A stretch of 64,000 nucleotides of DNA from Torymus aiolomorphi (lineage: Eukaryota; Arthropoda; Insecta; Hymenoptera; Torymidae), in NCBI GenBank assembly GCA_036365515.1, contig CM070873.1, positions 70,740,529 to 70,804,528 of the forward strand. Reading direction: 5' to 3'. The notes beneath the pieces were generated by a model that saw nothing but the letters and a program-made list of their open reading frames with translations, was not told the origin of the DNA and ran no database searches. Positions 53,166 to 64,000 of this stretch are shown one piece after another; position 1 is the stretch's first letter; each line of letters opens with the position of its first letter. The translations under genes were made by a program, and so were the position numbers.

Positions 53166-54464
53166 GCGGCGTGCCGTTGTGCACGTGTATCCATGGTGTG
53201 TGATGTCAACAATCGCATTGTCTGGCTCCCGGCGTCCCCAGTGATAACAGTGGCTGCTGTAGTATGCCGCCGTGGTGAATGTCGTTCCTTTCATTGTCTT
53301 CTCTGATTAACGATGCTTTGTCGGAGATGGGAAGGCAGTGTGTCAATGGCGAGAGCAGATTTAGTAAGCCCTTTCTCGTTTCTAACCTTTTTGATGTGTG
53401 AGCTGATGGTACTTTCTCTTGTTGCAGGTATCTGTGGCAGCGAGAGTATTGTAGACGACGGGCACTGCTGCAGACTATTTCTTGGGCGTGGAAATGTTGT
53501 CTGGGTCATCTATTTATTAATTATATATGGTTTTTAGGTACTCAACTTTCCTTGTTTGGCTCTTATACTAGTGACTATGTGTATAGTTAATCTGCTGCTT
53601 GTGTCTTCAGCGACTCTCAGGCTGCAGCTGTTTCCAGCAGTGAAATAATGGTTAAAGGTCTCCACCAGTCCTTCCCCAATAGTTGTTATAGGTAGCTAGT
53701 ACAGCTAGTGAACAACAGCCATTGCTGCAGACTTTTCTTTTGTATGGTATGTTTGTTTGTGTCATCTATTTATTAGGCATACGTGGTTTTTAGGTGTTCA
53801 ACTCTCTTCGCTCCCAAAATAGGGACTGATCTGCTGTTAATGTGCTTTGTTGATCCCTTGGCGGAGGCTGACCCTGACATTGAGACACAATTGACGGCCT
53901 CTGTCAGTACTTTCCTCCCAGCTGGTATGATTACTGACATAGTGGATCGTTATCAGATGATTCTCAGCAGACTGGCATCCATGGAGCAGTGCCAGCCTAC
54001 ACCATCCAGCCCTATTCTGCTGCTAATATTAGCTCGTCTGGTTAATTTCTAAGTTTAGTTTGCGTGTAAGAACTCACTTCCGGATATCTGTTGTTTTAAA
54101 ATACATTATTGTGTATTTCGCAAACTTCTACTCAGTGAGACTTGCCTATTTACTAGTCTTTTACACACTGTAAGACTGACAAAGTCAGCTAGCACATTGC
54201 ATTCATTATGCATTGAAATTTACCATATTGCAAAATTTATAGCTCGTACATTTCACAAAAGTTTTTTTTGTAAATATGATATTACTTTAACATGTACTTA
54301 TATAATAGTACACAATTTTGATTCTTTTAGTTCAATCGCTTAGGTCCTGGGAACATAGTTAACAGGTTAAGCTGTGTAATCTTATATTAAATTTCTCAAA
54401 TTTGTTATCAAAACAGTAAGATAACATAATTATATATTTCTACCAACCCAATTTTTGGCATGTT
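53166..54464. other. Noncoding or decayed; two ~110-bp direct repeats
   Basis: The block GCTGCAGAC...GTCATCTATTTATTA...GGTTTTTAGGT at about 53468-53540 recurs at 53724-53795. The ORF 53783-54052 (DPLAEADPDIETQLTAS..., LASMEQCQPTPSSP) has protein-like composition, but no family was recognised. Confidence 0.25.
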
Positions 54465-54605
54465 CTTGTTTGTGCACATAAGGATTGTGCACATATTTAT
54501 TGTGCACAGATAGCATTGGTACAGATCTATATATATAAATATATACCAATGTTAAAGTGTGCACAATTAATATGTGCACAATCAGTATGTGCATAAACAT
54601 GAACA
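54465..54605. repeat. Short palindromic element with GTGCACA motifs
   Basis: TTGTGCACATAAGGATTGTGC and its inverse near 54570-54600, around a TACCAAT...ATTGGTA centre. Confidence 0.55.
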
Positions 54606-55204
54606 CGTCCAATTTTTATACATTTTTTTTATTTTAATTCTGCTACATTCTAAGCTCTCTATATCATTTGACAAGGAATTATAAGTTCTGACAGCTTCTA
54701 TGTAACAGTTTTTATTAGTTATTGTTTTACTTTTTTTTATTGGTATCTGTACACTTCTATTTCTTGTATTAATTGTTTTTCTCTGGTATTTAGTTTCTCA
54801 CAATGATAGATAAGGGACTGAAAAGAAAATAATTATTTAATATTTAAAGGGCATCCTTCAATCACAAAAGTATTTTTTTACTTAATTTTAAAGATTTTTT
54901 TTTATAGATTATTAATGGCATTAGACTATTCATATAGATACAAAGCACCCCAAGCTATTATCCCATAATTTTTAATACTATTTAAAAAAGCATAATATAA
55001 TGTCAACAATGTTTTAGTTTGCATAGTATTTGTCTTTTTGCAGGAAGCAGGGAAATAGATATTTCATTTTTTAATTATTCTTCCAATGTTTTTATTCCAT
55101 TGAATATTGTAATCAAATGTAATTTTGTATCTTATTATTATGTATTTGTAATTATATTCTCTTTGGAATGTTATATCGATTTTTCCGATCTTATTTGTAG
55201 CTAT
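54606..55204. other. AT-rich DNA, nothing recognised
   Basis: No gene or clear repeat structure. Confidence 0.45.
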
Positions 55205-55980
55205 TGTATCTAATATTTCTATGTCAAATCGAATTCTGTTATATAATGAGCGAAAATTCATTATACGAGATGTATTGAGGCATTAAAAATCGTGTTTATA
55301 AGTTTAGATGATCCAGAAGTGATTGTATGTCCATAAAAATGTTAATTGGGAATAAGTTTTGTTTAAACGTTATCTATATGCTTTATATTTTACAGTTTTA
55401 TTGAAAGTCAAATCCTTGTATGATAAGCGAAAATCGACTATTTCAGATGTATTTAGGCACTAAGAATCGTTTTTATAGGTCTAACAGATCAGGAATCCAT
55501 TTTATATGAAAATGTTAAATAGGAAAAAGTTTTGTTTTAATATTATCTACAACTTTTGTATTTAACATTTTTGTGTAAAATCAAATTCTGTCAAGTTATA
55601 ACCGAAAATTGTCCATTTTATGTATATTTTAGCGTTTAAAATCATTTTTATCGGATTAGCTCATTAGAAATTGATTTTACACAAAAATGTTAAATAGGAA
55701 AAAGTTTTCTTTTAATATTATCTACAACTTTTGTATTTAACATTTTTGTGTAAAATCAAATTCTGTCAAGTTATAGCTGAAAATCTTTCATTTTATGTAT
55801 ATTTTGGCGTTTAAAATCGTTTTTATAAGTCTAACCCATCAAGAGTTAATTTTACACAAATATGTTAAATAGAAAAAAGTTTTGTTTAAATATTATCTAC
55901 AACTTTTGTATTTAACATTTTTATGTAAAATCAAATCCTGTCAAGTTATAGCCAAAAATCGTCCATGTTTGACCTTTTCT
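55205..55980. repeat. Tandem ~175-bp satellite, four or more diverged copies
   Basis: AATGTTAAATAGGAAAAAGTT lies at about 55511, 55687 and 55863, and a diverged copy near 55339, giving a period of 175-176 bp. GTAAAATCAAATTCTGTCAAG repeats likewise. Confidence 0.75.
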
Positions 55981-56691
55981 GTCGTTTTTCGCAGTTATAT
56001 TGGCAAATATTGCTCGTAGAAAAAAGTGTCCAACAGAAAAAAGGTGTATTTTAGTTAGTTTTAGCAGATATACCTGTATAAGTTAGCTTAAAATTAATTT
56101 TTCTAGACATTAAGCTTAAAAATCGGTTTTTTGAAATGTTTCTTTGTGCTCGCATTTTGAAAATTTTTCATCGATCTTTCTCAATAGAGAACCAACACTT
56201 CGATATAATTAGAGGAGTATTTTCCCGGAATCCCGATGAAATCTATCGAAAATTCATTGAACTAATTTGGAAACTTGATTACATACGGACGTATAGACAT
56301 ACATACATCTCAAAAAACGCACTCATTTTGGGTGGAAATTTTGTTCGCTATGGTGAAATTATAAGGCTCTCCCGAGTAGCGATCGCGCCTAAAACCAACT
56401 TCATCCATATGTACTCGAATTTTCTGTCCACATTTCCATATATAAACTTTATAAGAGTGCTCTTGAAAAAAACAGCCGATTAATATTGCAATTATTTATA
56501 TTAATGTTTTGACACAATGAGACAGCACTAAAAGATCAGTACGTACTTAATACTTGATTAATTAATATATCTAGTAACCTTTTTTTTCTTTGTTAACCGC
56601 GTTAAAGAGCAAGCAACTTTTAGCTATTATTTATTTTCTCCCCGGTTACCTCCTTGGTTATAAATCCTTAAAGCTGAAAAAATACAAAGGA
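55981..56691. other. Noncoding flank with an unrecognised ORF
   Basis: The frame 56136-56483 (115 codons) has no domain or start context and overlaps repetitive-looking text (ATAGACATACATACATCTC). Probably chance. Confidence 0.35.
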
Positions 56692-56693
56692 TA

Positions 56694-57696
56694 CATTGAG
56701 AAAAATGTTGTAGTAAATTTTATTATAACTGTAATAAAAATTACTATAAAGTATAGGAAGGGTGAGACAAATACACTTTATGCTGCATTTTTATTATAAT
56801 TGTATGAATAATTATAAAATTTCTTGTAATTTTTATGACAGTTGTTGATTAGAAAGTATTATGAAATAAAAGAAAAATTGCTATACACATAGCAAAAACT
56901 GTGATATAATAAAATTTAAAATATATGCTTTTAATTTTTATTAGAATAGAATATAAACTTTATTTTGTAGTGTTTAAATTTTATTTTGTAGCGTATAAAT
57001 TTTATTCTGTAGCGTATTAAAAATTACTATAAACATAGTAAAAAGTGCCACATTCAACAATTGCTACAGGCCATAAGAAAGTTTGCTATCCAACATAGTA
57101 AAAATTGCTACAACATTAGTACTTTCTGCGCAGATCAAGGCGCCCACGTGTCTGATTGAGGTTATGTTTCTACGGGAATTTCATTTTGCCTTGCTTTTAA
57201 GTTTACAAAACATTCAAAACCTTACTTCAATTATTTTATTTTTATATTATGCACATTAATGATAAGTTTCTTTGTGTTATCAAAGTTATTTATTGTCATT
57301 ATTTAATATCATCTGAAATTTTCTTGAAATCGATGGTTTGACATATACAAGTTCCAAAATTTTACACTCAAGAATCCTATTTGGGTAAGTGGTTAGCGCG
57401 TCCGATTGCCGCGGTGAAGGTTGCAGGTGCGATCCCAACGCTCGTAAAAAAAATATTTTTATTTCTCATTTTAATTTATTTTCACATTAAATATTGTATG
57501 ATTAGAGTCTGAAAATAGTTCTGAAAACAGGAAGAACGAGAAAAAATTTAATTTTTTGAAATTTAAGGTCATTCATAAAAATTACTATGTTGCATAGCAA
57601 AAATTGTTATAATTTCGATTTGTCCCTCCGTTCCTACAAAATATAGTAATTTTTCTTATGTTTATAATAAATTTTACTACAACATTTCTCTCAGTG
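56694..57696. mobile_element. MITE with CACTGAGAGAAATGTTGTAG ends and TA duplication
   Basis: The left end CATTGAGAAAAATGTTGTAG and right end CTACAACATTTCTCTCAGTG are inverted, flanked by TA at 56692-56693 and 57697-57698, as in Tc1/mariner-type MITEs. It contains a tRNA-like sequence at 57385-57444. Confidence 0.65.
57385..57444 (+). tRNA. tRNA-like sequence inside a MITE
   Basis: TAAGTGGTTAGCGCGTCCG is a good box A and GCAGGTGCGATCCC a good box B, with a T-poor tail. The acceptor and T stems do not close. A tRNA-derived insertion or mimic, unlikely to be functional. Confidence 0.35.
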
Positions 57697-57889
57697 TAGA
57701 AATCTTTTTCGAAAAACTCAACAAATTTTATTGAAAAAATTTATACCTATCTGATAGATATGGCACCCCCTACTCTTGTCAACACAGAATTAAATTTATA
57801 AGCTTTTCAGATTCTATTTTCCAGAGAAATGTTATATACTCGATCATATTTTTCCTTTAATTATCTATTTGATGCCAAATTTTGATTTG

Positions 57890-58318
57890 CCTTGATAAAA
57901 GCATGCGTGGTGTATCCGGCATAAAAATTCAACGAAACCATTTAGCCAGATGTTTTTTTTCGTGAATGTCTCTCTTGCTCTCACGGGCTTCAATGGTTCC
58001 GTTTAATTTTTCGGAACGCTATGGAATAGCACCCTCACAGGCTTAAATGCGTTCCGCCTAATTTTTCGGACCTCCATGGGATAGCACCCTCACAGGCTTA
58101 AATGCGTTCCATTTAATTTTTCGGAAGGCATAAGATAGCACCCTAATTGTGAGAGTGGCGGGCTATTTATCGGTGGATATAGTGACCATCCTTCTTGAGA
58201 ACGCCACGCTCCCGATGCGAGACAGTTGAACTGTTTCAGGCGTTTCAGCAATTGGTAAAAGTGCTACTTCTTCTAGCCTAAGCGAAGGGCGGAACCACAT
58301 ACTTTCGCCCAAGGGATA
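57890..58318 (-). mobile_element. CTCTATCCC-end element, partial copy (reverse)
   Basis: Inverse of 31194-31510. It ends GGGATAGAG at 58318 and contains three 55-bp units (TTCCG..TAATTTTTCGGA ... CACAGGCTTAAATGCG) at 57998-58140. The internal PLE hairpin is absent. Confidence 0.55.
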
Positions 58319-58331
58319 GAGAAAATATTTT

Positions 58332-60016
<1,685 letters not shown>

Positions 60017-60844
60017 TTTTTTTTCTTATTTCAAAACACTTAACTGTGAAACTTACAGAAACCATTTTCTCAAATCATTTTATTTGACTTTCAGTTTTTT
60101 AAATATGGTAATAGATCAAAGTAGGAGGATATTAACCTTATAAAAAGTTGTTTAGTAAAAATTTTCGAAATACATCAATTTTATTTATGATATTCTTTCA
60201 ACTATTATAGATCGAGTTAAAAAAAAAAGTATTATATAATATAATTTTCACACTGGAAAAAAAAAAGATTTTGCACCAAAAAAATAGGTGACGTTACCCT
60301 TATTATAAAAATTAAATTTGTAAATATTCCTTTTTTTAATGAGTCTCAATTTATTTAAGTGAATTCTAAGGTTATAAAACTCGTGAAAACTTAATTAATG
60401 AAAAAAATATAATGAAGGGTAGTTACCCCTAAATATATTATTTCTTCAAAAACCTCGATATTTCAACTTTACTTTTCAATATTCTTCCAAATAGAATAGA
60501 TTTTTGAAAAATATACAACGTACTAATATTTTTGTAGCCGAAAATCGCTTAAATAAGATTTTGCTCTTTTAAAAATAGATGTTGCAACCCTTAAAATTGA
60601 AAATGGTGCAGTTTTATAGTCTTTTTTATTCTAAATATTTTGGCGTTGGTTTTATGAAGATATTTTTATTCATTTATGAAATATTCCAAAACGATTTTCG
60701 GGGGTGAACTTTAGGGCTAAATTTTACCCTTTAAAAGTGAATATTGGCCGATAAAAAAATACGTATATTCTTATTTTTTTAAGTACTATAACATATTGCA
60801 ATATTATTAAAATCGGCGACTGACACTCGGGGTACCTTCCTTGT
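60017..60844 (-). mobile_element. Long-TIR DDE transposon, copy 3 (reverse, left part only)
   Basis: Inverse of the internal region from about 33690 back through the TIR, ending GGTACCTTCCTTGT at 60844. It contains none of the insertions of copy 1 between 31194 and 33044, so it shows the ancestral order. Confidence 0.62.
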
Positions 60845-62668
60845 TAGTCTTTGGTAAAATAATTGATTTGCACGCGTTTATTTAGGAAACGACATTTTTT
60901 ATGAGAATTCGTGCCGCGTCGTCTCGGATCTTGGAGTCCAGAAGCAACTACTTTAACGCGCCCACTTGGGGTAGGTTTATCATTTTTTAACATCGTTACG
61001 AAATATTTGTATCAGAACGTACGTTAATAAGTTGTGTCTATGTAGCGGTCGGTGACTGACGAGCACAGTGATAAAAGAAAATAGGCGCAACGTCGACCTT
61101 GTCTCCTATCATCCGACGACGAGAAGTCGATAGAATCAGACGCGAGACATCATTTGTATATAACTAGACATTTGTAAGCACGCTTCGCGCGGCGTAATTT
61201 TGGCGAGACTTCGCATCTCTTTTTTTTGTAACCTAGCAACTCATTATTCTCACCAACCAAATCATAACTGTTGAGTATAAGCGAGCAGACATCAGTAATA
61301 TGCGAGAGACGGCAGTCTCCAGCCTAAGCGTGCGTATATGTATATATGTGTTTTGTATGTCGGGGCCTGCGTGCCCCCACTCCTGCGTCTCACTGTCGGA
61401 CAGCGATGCTGCCGGCGACGCTACGGCGAGCGCCGTGTCCGCGCTCGCGCCAGCGCCGTGTCCGCGCTCGCGCCAGCGCCGGCTCTCTTCGTCTTGAACG
61501 TTCGTCCGAGTAACACGTTGTATCGCGCTCGTGTCTTTTGTATTAGTTACTAACTATAGATTAACAATCAGTCCGAATTGCCTATGTAATATTAATTAAG
61601 AATAAGCCCGAATAAATCCGAGTTATTGAAAAAAGATAATTTGTATAAATTCAGTGTACACATTTATTTCGTCAAAAGAGTATCCTGCATAAATGTCTCA
61701 CGCTTCCACTGCGCGCTGAGACTTTGTTGGATTCTCTGTGTGGATGAAATAACTCGCGAGTGAAATGCTCAAGTATTAGTTGGATTTACGACACAAGAAC
61801 ATCTCGAGAAAACATCTCGAGAAAGGTTTTTCAGCCCGAGGTTCAGTGAAGAAGGTCGACAATGTCCAACAACACAAATAGGAAGATTTTTGAAACACCA
61901 AGTCAAGGGGTAAATTTAAAAAATAAGATCTTATAAAAGTGCGCGATCGCGAGTGTGAGGAAAATTGGGTTCATTTTCCGGGCATAAACGTCGCACATAG
62001 TTCACGTGAGCAAAGCAGACACGTTACGAAATTCTGAGAATCAGCGCGCCGGCCGGGCAACAGGAACAGGTTCGAGCGTGCGCGGCGCGTGAGCGGCAGG
62101 CGCGAGGCAAAATCCTCTCGTTATCAGAATGGCGGTGCGTCCGTGTAGTGTGCGGAAATACGCGGAAACGCACGAAAGCCGTTGACACGGCAGGGCGACA
62201 TTACGTGCTGCGCATCTAGATAGAGCGAGAGAGACGGAGCGACATGGACGACGTATATACCGGCGTTAGCTAAGCCTGATGGTGGAGGTCGCTCTCACTA
62301 TGGTTTGACTGCGGTCGCGGCCGCGTCGCGCATAAATACGTGAATATGTATAAGACGCTCGGAATGTATTGAGACGCGCTGCTGACATCGAGAATTGATA
62401 ACGGAATATCAAATTACGAATCAGTCTGATTGAAATTAAAATAATTGCAATTAATAGTTTGAAAATATAGTTCAATAAATTAGTAGTTTGAAAACTTAGT
62501 TTGATAAATTAACAGTTTGAAAATTTAGTTTGGAAATTGAAAAAGTTAACTGATACGCTTGATTTTATGTAGATGAGAGAAATCTCAAACTGCTGACTCA
62601 AGATGAGAAGTAGAACATCTGTGAGCGACATCCGGAGTGAAACCGAGAATGTATTTATCGTGACGTCT
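60845..62668. other. CpG-rich segments, no recognised gene
   Basis: CpG-rich patches at 61030-61180, 61300-61510 and 61960-62340 with an AATAAA near 61611 and a 21-bp direct repeat (GCCGTGTCCGCGCTCGCGCC) at 61432-61473. It could be an LTR plus leader or a host promoter region. Neither a second LTR nor a protein is present. Short ORFs here are unconvincing. Confidence 0.3.
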
Positions 62669-63557
62669 CCCTGGTAGAAATGGTTACCAACCGTTCGCCA
62701 TCCGTTCTCCAAATCGCAAAAGTTTGGCCAACCGTTTAACCAATGGTTGGTAATAAATACCGCTTATTTCGTCACGGAATTATCCTTGCGGTTGGCCAAT
62801 GAATGGTTAATATTAAAAATCACGAAAAAAGGCAATTTAAATAATTTATTAATTAAATACAAACATTGAAAATTGTATTATTTATGAAAAATTAAAAAAT
62901 CATATACTTACTTGACACAAATAGATTTAAATTAGTAAACTTGTACTTCAATTTGAGGTTATAGTTTATACATGTATGTCATACTTTGGTGAAAGTAAGG
63001 TCATGTACAGGCTGCCTGATTTATCTGTATTACAGGATTAAAGATCTGCAATTATCAGGCAGCCTGACATCCCTTTTTTTATATTATCAGGTAGTAATTA
63101 TCAGGTAGCCTGACTTCCTGTTTTTTAATAATAATATAGCCACACTAACCGTACCCTGACCCTATACACAGTACCTACGTAATTGCTCCATCAAGCCTAA
63201 ATAAATTTTTACTCGAATGAATATTAACACAAGAGCACAGCCCGCGTATTATGCTACGTCTACTTTTAACCTTCAAATAATTTGATTCCCAACTCCACTA
63301 CAATTAACAATATTTTTATTAATCCACTGCCGTAATTTTGATTACTTTTTACAACTAAAATCGTTTTCACGTATCTATATATCTTATTAATTACTGTTGT
63401 TGTTTCATAAGCTATTAAATATTTAATTATCGACAGTTTATCAACCGTTGGCTAACCGTTAGTTAACCGTTGGTCAATATTTTTGTTATTTGTTGGCCAA
63501 AAAAATTGACCAACCGTTGCAGTTAAGCCATTTTGGTTGGTTTATTTTCTACCAGGG
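62669..63557. mobile_element. TIR element with CCCTGGTAGAAA ends
   Basis: CCCTGGTAGAAA at 62669 and TTTCTACCAGGG ending 63557. Both subterminal regions carry many CCAACCGTT / AACGGTTGG motifs. Inside, 63009-63068 is a hairpin (AGGCTGCCTGAT / ATCAGGCAGCCT). No ORF. TSD unclear. Confidence 0.6.
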
Positions 63558-64000
63558 CTGGAAAGACGAAATATGAAATAGGTGAAAACTTGAATTGAAT
63601 ACCCATTAAATAAATATGTACATAACAATTGAATAGCTATCTACATATAAAAAAAAATCAGTTTCAAATTTGGTGTTGTCGGTACATACGGTGTAGCGTC
63701 TGTTGTTGCGGCTGCATTATGTATGCTGTTATATCACAGTTTAACAAAGCAATGAGCACTGTTCCTTTAATTGTTGTTCGTTATTGGAGCATTTGCTATA
63801 ATACAATATTGCTGTCTGTGATTAAGCACTGTTCTTTAATTAAAAGAACACAATTAGTGTTCGTTAATTGAACTTTTGCTTTTAAACACTATTCTTTAAT
63901 TGTTGTTCGTTAACGAATAGCTGTTTATTTATAAAATTAAATCTTCAATCACGGATAATTCAACGATTAAAGAGGAAACACTGCTGTCCGTGAGGAAAGA
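63558..64000. other. AT-rich DNA with short direct repeats
   Basis: TTCTTTAATTGTTGTTCGTTA-type motifs repeat near 63764, 63830 and 63890. No gene recognised. Confidence 0.4.

Noticed and set aside
56136..56483. 115-codon ORF as a host gene
   Set aside because: No recognisable domain, no promoter or splice signals, and repetitive flanks.
61032..61900. LTR of a BEL/Pao-like element
   Set aside because: TATA- and AATAAA-like signals exist, but no second LTR, primer site or protein could be found, so only an unassigned CpG-rich segment is reported.

Overview
This window is eukaryotic, AT-rich and dominated by transposable elements. It is most likely from an insect, and probably a hymenopteran (inference). 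The evidence is an intron-containing insect odorant-receptor gene fragment (35149-36289) and an arthropod transposon set: Maverick/Polinton, Penelope-like, CsRn1-type Ty3/Gypsy, putative Helentron-derived elements and many MITEs. No bacterial operon, rRNA gene or convincing functional tRNA gene is visible.

The most notable locus is 7703-15246, a Maverick/Polinton (adintovirus-like) element. It has terminal inverted repeats (TIRs) beginning AG and ending CT, and a 6-bp target-site duplication (TSD), GTTCTA. It still carries the N-terminus of a protein-primed family B DNA polymerase, an A32/FtsK-type packaging ATPase on the opposite strand, a phospholipase A2-like/pVI-like protein, an adenovirus-type cysteine protease, a penton-like minor capsid protein and a hexon-like double-jelly-roll major capsid protein. 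Each gene except possibly the short basic ORF has few but disabling lesions. The integrase and most of the polymerase are gone, lost at least partly through a deletion joining the polymerase N-terminus to the ATPase 3' end near 10600. Each TIR holds a perfect three-unit heat-shock element next to a palindromic CRE, plus an iterated CCGCGG / AGCTGAT motif array.

Region by region: 1-1380 is a Penelope-like element (PLE) in head-to-head halves. 2217-4640 is three tandem tRNA-related units, split by a Transib-like element and a TTAA palindrome. 4640-7580 may hold a decayed host transcript with a short Rho-GTPase-like remnant. 7697-15252 is the Polinton with its TSDs. 15292-16736 is a large inverted repeat. 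16737-20874 is mostly noncoding, with one Helentron-like copy. 20875-21506 is a second PLE fragment. 21708-27557 is a complete but dead CsRn1-like LTR retrotransposon with a TTAA MITE in its integrase. 27558-34888 is a nested pile: a long-TIR DDE transposon carrying a Helentron-like insertion, another TIR element and two PLE hairpins. 35149-36289 is the odorant receptor. 37397-37995 is a 285-bp-arm hairpin. 38445-40190 holds more copies of the same families. 40205-47790 is a 7.5-kb satellite array with higher-order structure. 47791-57700 is AT-rich DNA with many MITEs and minisatellites. 57890-60844 repeats the nested families in reverse order. 60845-64000 is a CpG-rich stretch and one more TIR element.

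Apart from the odorant receptor and perhaps 5439-7579, nothing here looks like a host protein gene. Several insertions can be read precisely because uninterrupted copies of the target repeat lie elsewhere in the window.
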